A stretch of 12,093 nucleotides of DNA from assembly GCA_002291955.1 (NCBI GenBank), contig DBBA01000218.1:1-12093 (forward strand), read 5' to 3'. The DNA comes from Rhodobacteraceae bacterium UBA996 (GTDB taxonomy: Bacteria; Pseudomonadota; Alphaproteobacteria; Rhodobacterales; Rhodobacteraceae). Positions 1 through 6,638 of the stretch are shown here, in pieces. Positions within the stretch are counted from its first letter, which is position 1, and every line of letters begins with the position of its first letter. Under the pieces are notes generated by a model. It worked only from the letters and a program-made list of their open reading frames with translations, had not been told where the DNA came from and searched no databases. The translations under genes were made by a program, and so were the position numbers.

Positions 1-694
1 CGGGGTCCATCTGGTAGGTCTTCTTGTCGCCCGTCAGCCGCTCCCCTGCCCCGACGGCATCGCGGAACGGACCGTAGAAGGCGGAGGCGTACTTGGCCGC
101 GTAGGACAGGATGGCGACGCCGGTGTGCCCGGCGGCTTCCAGCGCCGACCGGATCGCACCGATGCGCCCGTCCATCATGTCGGACGGACCGAGGATGTCG
201 GCCCCGGCTTCGGCCTGGGCCAGGGCCATCTTGACCAGCGCCGCCACCGTCTCGTCGTTCAGGATGATCCCGTCGCGATCGAGGCCGTCGTGGCCGGACG
301 CGTTGTAGGGATCGAGCGCGATGTCGGTCATCACCATGACCTCGGGCACGGCGGCCTTGATCGCGCGGATGGCGCGGTTGGTCAGGTTCTGCGGGTTCCA
401 GGCTTCCTCGCAGGTGTCGTTGCGCGAGGCGGGGTCGGTGTAGGGAAACAGGCACATCGCCGGAATACCGAGGCGGGCGGCGCGTTCGGCCGCGCGCACC
501 ACGCGGTCGATGGTCAGGCGTTCCACCCCGGGCATCGAGGCCACGGGGGTGGCGTCGTTGTCGCCGTCGCGCAGGAACACGGGCCAGATCAGGTCGTCCA
601 CGGTCAGGGTATTCTGCCGGACAAGGCGGCGCAGCGCGTCGGTGCGGCGCAGGCGGCGGGCGCGGAACGAAGGAAAGGCGGGAGGCGGGGTCAT
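1..694 (-). CDS. hemB: Delta-aminolevulinic acid dehydratase (porphobilinogen synthase), C-terminus cut off by window edge
   Basis: This cytosolic enzyme condenses two 5-aminolevulinate molecules into porphobilinogen, the second common step to heme, siroheme, cobalamin and bacteriochlorophyll. From the ATG at 694 the frame is open to the window edge, giving 231 residues of a family usually about 330 long. Visible landmarks are the N-terminal RRLRRTDALRRLVRQ arm, MPGVERLTID (54-63), SDMMDGRIGAIR (171-182) and SYAAKYASAFYGPFR (197-211) with the first active-site lysine at K201. The second, Schiff-base lysine (VKP motif) lies beyond the edge. The metal-site segment reads ALDPYNASGHDG (126-137): the Cys-rich zinc motif is absent, so this is the Asp-type enzyme. 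R. capsulatus has such an enzyme reported to be metal-independent. No good Shine-Dalgarno precedes the ATG, but the N-terminus fits the family. It is divergent from the gene at 849. Identity is near certain. Confidence 0.96.
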   Translation of the reverse strand, partial: MTPPPAFPSFRARRLRRTDALRRLVRQNTLTVDDLIWPVFLRDGDNDATPVASMPGVERLTIDRVVRAAERAARLGIPAMCLFPYTDPASRNDTCEEAWNPQNLTNRAIRAIKAAVPEVMVMTDIALDPYNASGHDGLDRDGIILNDETVAALVKMALAQAEAGADILGPSDMMDGRIGAIRSALEAAGHTGVAILSYAAKYASAFYGPFRDAVGAGERLTGDKKTYQMDP

Positions 695-720
695 GCGGGC
701 GGCGGGGTCCGGTTGGGGCC

Positions 721-744
721 TGTCACGGCGGTGTCACACCGCCG
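721..744. promoter_or_regulatory. Palindromic operator candidate in the hemB upstream region
   Basis: The 19-bp sequence CGGCGGTGTCACACCGCCG at 726-744 is a perfect inverted repeat: 9-bp arms around one central C at 735. Its left half overlaps TGTCAC at 721-726, repeated at 732-737, and the segment 721-738 fits TGT-N12-ACA, the spacing of CrtJ/PpsR half-sites in phototrophic Rhodobacteraceae. A one-base loop makes an RNA hairpin unlikely, so a DNA site for a dimeric regulator is the better reading. It lies 32-50 bases upstream of the hemB ATG, a plausible repressor position. The regulator is unknown. I could not place a convincing -35/-10 pair in 695-848 on either strand. Confidence 0.45.
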
Positions 745-837
745 GAGTCGCACGGGGAGGGGCGCCCGGCAAGGGTGGAAAGCCCGGCGGGCGGGCGATA
801 GGGTCGCGCGCGCGGCGCCGCGACTGCGCCGGGGCCC

Positions 838-841
838 GGAG
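838..841 (+). promoter_or_regulatory. Ribosome binding site deciding the GTG start at 849
   Basis: GGAG lies 7 bases before the GTG at 849. No comparable site precedes the in-frame ATG at 885 or the GTG at 843, and the frame reads back far upstream without a stop. This site therefore fixes the start of the small membrane protein. Confidence 0.65.
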
Positions 842-848
842 TGTGCGC

Positions 849-1412
849 GTGGACTGGTACCTGACCGTCTTCGAAGTGATCGACATGCGGTCGTTCTCGA
901 ACCTGTGGTACTGGATCGGGCTGGCGGTGCTGTGGTCGTCGGCCAGCCACTGGGTGCTAGGGGTGCCCTATGACCTGATCCAGCGGGCGCGGCGGTCGGG
1001 CGGCCAGGCGGTCGAGGACCTGCAGGACATCGTGCGGATCAACTGCAACCGGATCCTGTTCATCGCGGAAGTGTCCGGGCTGATCGTGGCCTGGACCGGC
1101 ACGATGGTGTTCACGCTGATGTTCATGGTGGGGTTCTGGTACGGCAACCAGTTCGCGCAGGCGGTGTTCCTGATGCTGTTCCCGATGTCGCTGGTGGGCC
1201 TTCTGTCGATCTGGACGGCGCGGCGGATCGCGGCCGAGGGCGGCGCGGGGGGGCGGGATGCGCCGGGCATCCCGGCGGCCCGGCTGTTCGCGCGGCTGCG
1301 GCTGCACCGGACCCTGACGCAGGTGGTGGGCATGGTGTCGATCTTCGTCACCGCCATGTGGGGCATGGCGCAGAACATGGCGACGGGCGGGGTCGGCGGG
1401 CCGTTTGGCTGA
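849..1412 (+). CDS. Small four-helix integral membrane protein of unknown function (Rhodobacteraceae family, sometimes labelled 'component of SufBCD complex')
   Basis: I place the start at GTG 849 because GGAG sits 7 bases upstream and the product then begins (M)DWYLTVFEVIDMRSFSNLWYW; it is 187 residues long. Hydrophobic segments at about 18-38, 75-97, 101-123 and 156-174 suggest four membrane helices. A basic, amphipathic cytosolic stretch (41-73) and a basic Gly/Ala/Arg-rich linker (124-155) separate them. I see no catalytic motif. From memory, close relatives in Rhodobacteraceae are annotated 'component of SufBCD complex', a label I cannot verify and for which nothing here shows an iron-sulfur role. 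The gene diverges from hemB and converges on ntrX, 15 bp away, so it is probably monocistronic. The in-frame extension back to 510 runs antisense through hemB and is not coding. Reality of the gene is well supported; its function is unknown. Confidence 0.82.
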   Translation: MDWYLTVFEVIDMRSFSNLWYWIGLAVLWSSASHWVLGVPYDLIQRARRSGGQAVEDLQDIVRINCNRILFIAEVSGLIVAWTGTMVFTLMFMVGFWYGNQFAQAVFLMLFPMSLVGLLSIWTARRIAAEGGAGGRDAPGIPAARLFARLRLHRTLTQVVGMVSIFVTAMWGMAQNMATGGVGGPFG

Positions 1413-1427
1413 CCGGCGCGGCCCGGA

Positions 1428-2849
1428 TCATGCCGCGTCGTCCTCCTCGTCCAGGTCGTCGGCGAACTGGGCCACGCGGGCGCCGGAGCGGGCGGTCGTG
1501 ACCACGCCGAGCGACTTGAGCTTGCGGTGGAGCGCCGAGCGTTCCATGCCGACAAAGCTGGCCGTGCGGCTGATGTTGCCGCCGAAGCGGTTGATCTGCA
1601 GGAGCAGGTATTCCCGTTCGAAGAGTTCCCGCGCCTCGCGCAGGGGGACGGTGGCGAGCGAGGACGACAGCACCAGCCGCCCGTCGCCGCCGCCGCCCTG
1701 GTCGGGCTGGGGCAGTTCGCGTGCCTCGATCGGGCCCGATCCGTCGCCCAGGATCAGCACCCGTTCGATCACGTTGCGCAACTGGCGGACGTTGCCGGGC
1801 CAGGGCATCGCCTGCAACAGCGCCTCGGCGTCCTCGGCAAGGTCGCGGTGGGGCAATCCTTGCGTGCGGTTGAACTCGGCGATGAAGTGGCGGGCGAGGA
1901 GCGGGATATCCTCGCGCCGGTCTTCCAGCGCCGGGACGGGCACGGGCACCACGTTCAGGCGGTGGAATAGCTCCTGCCGGAAGCGGCCGGCGGCGATTTC
2001 CGCGGGCAGGTCGCGGGTGGTGGAGGAGATGACGCGCACGTCCACGCGGACCTTGTCGGTGCCGCCGACGCGGCTGAACGTCTGGTCCACCAGCACGCGC
2101 AGGATCTTGGACTGGGTGCCGGGGGGCATGTCGGCGACCTCGTCGAAATAGACGACGCCGCCGTGGGCCTGTTCCAGCAGTCCGCGTTCCACGCCGCGGT
2201 CGGCGCTTTCGCGGCCGAACAGCACTTCCTCCATCCGCTCGGGTTCCACGGTGGCCGAGGACACCACGACGAAGGGCGCGCGGGCGCGCGGGCTTTGGGC
2301 GTGGATGTAGCGGGCGGCGGTTTCCTTGCCCGACCCGGGGGCGCCGGTCAGCATCACCCGGCCGTTCGACTTCGTCACCTTGTCGAGCTGGCCCTTGAGC
2401 GTGCGGAAGGCGTGGCAGGCGCCGATCAGGTCGGCCGGGGCCGGGTCCTTGCGGCGCAGTTCCTGGTTCTCGCGGCGCAGGCGCGAGGCTTCCATGGCGC
2501 GGCCGATCACCACCATCAGCTGGTCGATGTTGAACGGCTTCTCGATGAAGTCGTAGGCGCCCTGCTTGATCGCGGCGACCGCGATCTCGATGTTGCCGTG
2601 GCCCGAGATGATGACGACCGGCACGTCGGGGTTGTTCCGCTTGACGTGCTTGAGGATGTCGATGCCGTCCATCCGGCTGTCCTTGAGCCAGATGTCGAGG
2701 ATCATCAGCCCCGGTTCGCCCGCGTTCAGTTCCGCCATCGCCTCGTCGGCATTGGCGGCGGTGCGGGTGGTGTAGCCTTCGTCCTTGAGGATATCCGAGA
2801 TCAACTCGCGGATGTCGCGTTCGTCGTCAACGATAAGAATGTCGCCCAT
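1428..2849 (-). CDS. ntrX: Nitrogen-regulation response regulator NtrX
   Basis: This is the partner of the membrane kinase NtrY, with roles in nitrogen metabolism, redox response and envelope processes in alphaproteobacteria. The 473 residues comprise a receiver domain (about 1-122; acidic pocket D8/D9, phospho-acceptor D52 in LDIWLKDSRMDG, S82, K104), an AAA+ domain (about 140-370; Walker A GAPGSGKE 169-176, Walker B VVYFDEVAD 232-240, arginine-finger region GRFRQELFHRLN 288-299) and a Fis-type helix-turn-helix (about 425-449). Where sigma-54 activators carry GAFTGA, the sequence is LFGRESADRGVERG, so the sigma-54 contact loop is absent. The C-terminus ends in an acidic tail (DDLDEEDD). It starts at ATG 2849, 17 bp after ntrY, behind a modest GAGG. 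It is the last gene of the block and converges on the gene ending at 1412. Confidence 0.96.
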   Translation of the reverse strand: MGDILIVDDERDIRELISDILKDEGYTTRTAANADEAMAELNAGEPGLMILDIWLKDSRMDGIDILKHVKRNNPDVPVVIISGHGNIEIAVAAIKQGAYDFIEKPFNIDQLMVVIGRAMEASRLRRENQELRRKDPAPADLIGACHAFRTLKGQLDKVTKSNGRVMLTGAPGSGKETAARYIHAQSPRARAPFVVVSSATVEPERMEEVLFGRESADRGVERGLLEQAHGGVVYFDEVADMPPGTQSKILRVLVDQTFSRVGGTDKVRVDVRVISSTTRDLPAEIAAGRFRQELFHRLNVVPVPVPALEDRREDIPLLARHFIAEFNRTQGLPHRDLAEDAEALLQAMPWPGNVRQLRNVIERVLILGDGSGPIEARELPQPDQGGGGDGRLVLSSSLATVPLREARELFEREYLLLQINRFGGNISRTASFVGMERSALHRKLKSLGVVTTARSGARVAQFADDLDEEDDAA

Positions 2850-2866
2850 ATTGTTGTCCTCGCTCG

Positions 2867-5173
2867 TTATTCTGCTGCCTGCGGTCGCACGGCGACCGTC
2901 GGGGGAAGGCGGATCTCGGCGCGCGCGCCGATCCGCGCGCCGGGGGTGAAGGGGGGAGCATCGACCAGCGCCAGGGTGCCGCTGTGTTCTTCCACGATCT
3001 TCTTGACGATGGGCAGGCCCAGGCCCGTGCCCTTGTCGCGGGTGGTGACGTAGGGTTCGAACAGGCGGGTGCGGTCCTCGGGCAGGCCGATGCCGTTGTC
3101 CTCGATCGCGATGAGGATGCCGCCCGCGTCGTGGACAAGGCTGATCCGCACCTCGGGCGCGTAGCCGTCGGGCGCGCCCTTTTCGATCAGGGTTTCCGTG
3201 GCTTCGCCGGCGTTCTTGATGAGGTTGGTCAGTGCCTGGCCCAGCATGGTGTCGTCCACCTCGACCACCAGGGGGCCGGGTGGCAGGTCGGCGGTGATGC
3301 GCACGCCTTCCTGCCCGGCCTGCTGCAGCGTCACGGCGCCCGCCACCAGTGCGACCAGGTCGTGGTGGCGGCGGTCGGGTTCGGGCATGCGCGCGAACTT
3401 CGAGAACTCGTCCACGATGCGGCGCAGGTCGTTGGTCTGGCGCACGATCACGTCGGTCATCGCGTCGAGTTGCGGGGCGTCGTCGCCCACGGCCGTGCGG
3501 AACTTGCGCTTGATGCGCTCGGCCGACAGCTGGATGGGGGTCAGGGGGTTCTTGATCTCGTGCGCGATGCGGCGGGCGACGTCGCCCCAGGCGGCCATGC
3601 GCTGCGCGCCGACAAGCTGGGTGACATCGTCGAAGGCGACCACGAAGCCTTCCAGGGTGCCTTCGCCCTTGCGGCGGACGGCCATGCGCACGAGCAGGAT
3701 TTCCTGGCGGCCCGCGCGGGTGACGCGGATTTCCTCCTGCACGGCTTCGGCGCGGGTGCCGCTCAGGCGGTCGAAGAGGGCGGCGAATTCGGGCACCGCG
3801 GCGCGGATGTCCACCGCCTGCCCCTCGCCTTCGGGCAGGGCGAGCAGGCGTTCGGCCGAGCGGTTCACGAAGGTCACGCAGCCCTTGGGGTCAAGCCCCA
3901 CCACGCCCGCGGTGACCGAGGACAGCACCGAATCGAACAGGCGACGGCGGCGTTCGATCTGGCGGGTGTTTTCCATCAGCGCGTCGCGCTGGCGCTTCAG
4001 CTGGCGGGTCATCTGGTTGAAGATGCGGCCGAGCATGGCGATCTCGTCGTCGCCTGTTTCCTCGGGCACGCGGGCGTCGAGGTTCCCTGCCCCCACCTGC
4101 TGGGCCGCGCCCGCCAGCCGCCCCACCGGGCGCGACAGGCGTTCGGCAAACCACAGGCCAAGCCAGATGGCGGCGAGGATCAGGATGACCGCGAAGCCGA
4201 GGTAGAGGAGACCGAATTCGAACAGGACGCGGCCGCGCTCGCGTTCGAGCTGGGCATAGAGCCGGGCGGATTCGGTGGTGTCGTCGAGCAGCGACAGGAT
4301 GCCCCCGTCTACGGACCGCGAGACATACAGGAACCGGTCGGCGTAGCCGTCGAGGCGCTTCAGCGCGCGGAATTCGTTCGCGGCAAGGTCGCGGATCACG
4401 ACCGTCTCGCCGGTCAGGGCCGCCGCCAGGTCCGCCTCGGACGGGCGTTCGAAGTCGAACAGGTAGGACCGTTCGCCCCGTGCGCGGATCTCGCCCGCGC
4501 CGTCGATCACGTAGGCTTCCTTGAGCCCGCGCTGCACCTGGACCTGGCCCTGGGTCAGGAGCTGGCGCAGTTCGCCGTCCGAGATCAGGAACGTGATGTC
4601 GCGCGCCCGCACAAGGTAGTCGGCCAGCGCGTCCGCGTCGGCGATCAGGTCGAGCCGGTGTTCGCCCTCGTAGGCTTCGGCCGCGGCCACCGAGGCGCCC
4701 ACCACGTTGCGGACCCGTTCCGAGAACCAGCCCTCGAGCCCGATGTTCACCGTCAGCGCGGCGAAGACGGCGACGGTGACGGTGGGGATCAGCGCGATCA
4801 GGGCGAAGACGCCGGTCAGGCGCAGGTGCAGGCGCGAGCCCGCGGATTTCGCGCGGCGCGCCGCGATCATGCGCGCGACCCGCTGGGCGACCAGCGCCGC
4901 GACGACAAGGACATAGACAAGGTCGGCGAGCAGGACGAGGCGCAGTTGCGCGGATGCCGCCCCCCGGTCGAGCGGGCCGAGGACGAGGACGGTCGCCGCT
5001 GCGAGGACCGGGCCGAGGACGACCAGCGCCAGCGTGAAGCCCGTCTGGATGCGCTTCAGCCGCCGGAGACGGTTCAACCGCTCCCATGCCTCGGTGCCGA
5101 CCCGTGCTGCCACACTGCCCTCGACTGCCACTCGCCTGTGGGTGGCCGTTCCGGGCACCGCGGCCGGGAACAC
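2867..5173 (-). CDS. ntrY: Nitrogen-regulation sensor histidine kinase NtrY
   Basis: This membrane-bound kinase phosphorylates NtrX. Numbering from the GTG at 5173 (768 residues), hydrophobic segments lie at about 46-66, 77-97, 120-142 and 318-341, so a sensor domain (143-317) faces the periplasm. HAMP (about 342-398), PAS (about 408-520) and the kinase core follow: H-box AHEIKNPL with phospho-acceptor H538, N-box LIKNAGEA (651-658), G1 EDNGIG (691-696) and G2 GTGLGL (715-720). All key catalytic residues are present. The start is uncertain: the frame opens within the ntrC stop region, and candidate starts are GTGs at 5173, 5158, 5131 and 5113, none with a strong Shine-Dalgarno. The family-like sequence only begins near AWERLNRLRRLKR (about residue 29), so a shorter protein is likely. 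It sits between ntrC (46 bp) and ntrX (17 bp), probably co-transcribed. Confidence 0.95.
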   Translation of the reverse strand: MFPAAVPGTATHRRVAVEGSVAARVGTEAWERLNRLRRLKRIQTGFTLALVVLGPVLAAATVLVLGPLDRGAASAQLRLVLLADLVYVLVVAALVAQRVARMIAARRAKSAGSRLHLRLTGVFALIALIPTVTVAVFAALTVNIGLEGWFSERVRNVVGASVAAAEAYEGEHRLDLIADADALADYLVRARDITFLISDGELRQLLTQGQVQVQRGLKEAYVIDGAGEIRARGERSYLFDFERPSEADLAAALTGETVVIRDLAANEFRALKRLDGYADRFLYVSRSVDGGILSLLDDTTESARLYAQLERERGRVLFEFGLLYLGFAVILILAAIWLGLWFAERLSRPVGRLAGAAQQVGAGNLDARVPEETGDDEIAMLGRIFNQMTRQLKRQRDALMENTRQIERRRRLFDSVLSSVTAGVVGLDPKGCVTFVNRSAERLLALPEGEGQAVDIRAAVPEFAALFDRLSGTRAEAVQEEIRVTRAGRQEILLVRMAVRRKGEGTLEGFVVAFDDVTQLVGAQRMAAWGDVARRIAHEIKNPLTPIQLSAERIKRKFRTAVGDDAPQLDAMTDVIVRQTNDLRRIVDEFSKFARMPEPDRRHHDLVALVAGAVTLQQAGQEGVRITADLPPGPLVVEVDDTMLGQALTNLIKNAGEATETLIEKGAPDGYAPEVRISLVHDAGGILIAIEDNGIGLPEDRTRLFEPYVTTRDKGTGLGLPIVKKIVEEHSGTLALVDAPPFTPGARIGARAEIRLPPTVAVRPQAAE

Positions 5174-5188
5174 CCCGGCGCGCGGGGT
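5172..5188. other. GC-rich stem-loop in the ntrC-ntrY junction
   Basis: ACCCCG (5172-5177) and CGGGGT (5183-5188) are complementary around a five-base GCGCG loop. In the mRNA, which runs on the minus strand, this hairpin would lie between ntrC and ntrY and cover the first possible ntrY start, GTG at 5173. It has no U-tract, so it is not a standard terminator. It may influence ntrY translation or have no function in sequence this GC-rich. Confidence 0.3.
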
Positions 5189-5219
5189 ATGTCCCTTCGG
5201 CCACTCCGCTGTGGCACTT

Positions 5220-6587
5220 TTACATCAACTTGCGGCGCCGTGTCACCTGAATATCGAGGTCCGTGATCTTCTTGCGCAAGGTATTGCGGTTGATGCCCAG
5301 AAGGTCGGCACATTTGGCCTGGTTGCCCGCCGTGGCGTCCAGTGCGATCTCGATCAGGGGCATCTCGACCTCTTTCAGGATGCGCTGATACAGGCCCGGC
5401 GGCGGCAGGACACCGCCGTGCAGGTCGAAGTAGCGCTTGAGGTGGCGGGCGACGGAGGCGGCCAGACGTTCGCCTTCGCCGCCGCCGCGCAAGGGTTCGA
5501 TGGCGGGCTGGCTGCCCAGCACCTGTTCCAGTTCGGCGCGGCTGATGACCTCGTCCGAGGAGGTGACCATCAGGCGGCGGATGGTGTTTTCCAGTTGCCG
5601 CACGTTGCCGGGCCAGGTGTAGGTGCGGGCCAGGTCCATCGCGTCGCGGGCCATGCGGCGGGGCGACAGGCCGTCGCGTTCGGACCGTTTCAGGAAATGC
5701 TCGATCAGGTGGGGGATGTCGTCGAGCCGTTCGTTCAGGGACGGCACGGCGATGGTCACGCCGCCCAGGCGATAGAACAGGTCCTGGCGGAAGCGCCCCT
5801 CGTCCATGCGGCGGGCGAGGTTGGACTGGCTGGTGGCGAGCACGCGCGGACCGCCGTCGCCGAAGCTGTCGAGCATGCGGACCACGCGGGCCTGGGCGTC
5901 TTCGTCCAGATCGCCAACCTCGTCAAAGACAAGGCTGCCGTTCTTCACGCGGCTGATGAGGGTTGCGGGCCCTTCCATCGCGGCAAGGTCGGCGGCGCCT
6001 GCCACCACGAAGGGCAGCGTGCGGCGGTCCGAGAAGTCGTGGATGGCGCGGGCGATCAGCGACTTGCCGGTGCCGCTTTCGCCGGTGATGAGCACGGGCA
6101 TGTCGGTGTTCATCACGCGGGCGACGAGGCGATAGAGTGCCTGCATCACCGCGGTGTGGCCGACGAGCGGCAGGTCGTCACCGCGCGCCCCGTCCTCGCG
6201 CGGTTTGGGCACGGGGGCGCGGCGGCGCACTTCCAGCGCGCGGGCGGCACGCTTCATCAGGTCGGGCAGGTCGAAGGGTTTCGGCAGGTAGTCGAAGGCG
6301 TTCTTCTCGTTCGCCTGGATGGCGGTCATGATGGTGTTCTGGGCGGATATCACGATCACCGGCAGGCCGGGGCGCTGGCGGGTGATCTCGGGCAGTTGTT
6401 CCAGCCCGTTGCCGTCGGGCATGACCACGTCGGAGATGACGAGGTCGCCCTTGCCTTCCTCGACCCAGCGCATGAGCGTCACGAGGGACGAGGTCGCGTG
6501 CACCTTGCAGCCGGCGCGGGTCAGCGCCTGGGTCAGCACGGTGCGGATGGTGCGGTCGTCGTCGGCGACAAGAACGGTGCCGTCCAT
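5220..6587 (-). CDS. ntrC: Nitrogen-regulation response regulator NtrC (GAFTGA-less, Rhodobacter type)
   Basis: NtrC is phosphorylated by NtrB under nitrogen limitation and activates assimilation genes. The 455 residues contain a receiver (about 1-120; D10/D11 pocket, phospho-acceptor D53 in VISDVVMPD, K103), an AAA+ domain (about 140-365; Walker A GESGTGKS 169-176, Walker B SLVFDEVGD 218-226, arginine-finger region GRFRQDLFYRL 264-274, WPGNVRQLENTIRR 325-338) and a C-terminal Fis-type helix-turn-helix (about 422-445). The segment between Walker A and Walker B is shorter than in enteric NtrC by roughly 16 residues and the GAFTGA loop is missing. R. capsulatus NtrC has the same loss and works with the housekeeping sigma-70 RNA polymerase; I infer the same here. 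ATG 6587 follows a strong AAGGAG at 7-base spacing. The gene lies 51 bp after ntrB. Confidence 0.97.
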   Translation of the reverse strand: MDGTVLVADDDRTIRTVLTQALTRAGCKVHATSSLVTLMRWVEEGKGDLVISDVVMPDGNGLEQLPEITRQRPGLPVIVISAQNTIMTAIQANEKNAFDYLPKPFDLPDLMKRAARALEVRRRAPVPKPREDGARGDDLPLVGHTAVMQALYRLVARVMNTDMPVLITGESGTGKSLIARAIHDFSDRRTLPFVVAGAADLAAMEGPATLISRVKNGSLVFDEVGDLDEDAQARVVRMLDSFGDGGPRVLATSQSNLARRMDEGRFRQDLFYRLGGVTIAVPSLNERLDDIPHLIEHFLKRSERDGLSPRRMARDAMDLARTYTWPGNVRQLENTIRRLMVTSSDEVISRAELEQVLGSQPAIEPLRGGGEGERLAASVARHLKRYFDLHGGVLPPPGLYQRILKEVEMPLIEIALDATAGNQAKCADLLGINRNTLRKKITDLDIQVTRRRKLM

Positions 6588-6594
6588 GTCAGGG

Positions 6595-6600
6595 CTCCTT
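6595..6600 (-). promoter_or_regulatory. Strong ribosome binding site of ntrC
   Basis: AAGGAG, read on the minus strand, lies 7 bases before the ntrC ATG at 6587. It is one of the strongest Shine-Dalgarno matches in the nitrogen block. This suggests that ntrC is translated independently and at a higher level than its neighbours, which lack such a site. Confidence 0.7.
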
Positions 6601-6638
6601 GCGGGGGGCAGTTGGGCGGATGCCGGTGCGGAATGGCG

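Noticed and set aside
510..848. In-frame upstream extension of the membrane protein gene
   Set aside because: It overlaps the hemB N-terminus in antisense and then runs through the intergenic palindrome. The GTG at 849 with GGAG gives a coherent protein.
695..848. Sigma-70 promoters for hemB or the divergent membrane gene
   Set aside because: No hexamer pair with acceptable spacing stands out on either strand in this GC-rich gap.
1413..1427. Possible intrinsic terminator between the convergent 849-1412 gene and ntrX
   Set aside because: Only 15 bp of GC-rich sequence, without a convincing stem or T-tract.
2984..5266. A 760-codon open frame on the plus strand across ntrY
   Set aside because: It is antisense to an unmistakable ntrY with all kinase motifs. 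Its product is rich in Gly, His, Asp and Arg, as expected for a GC-rich shadow frame, and shows no recognisable domain.
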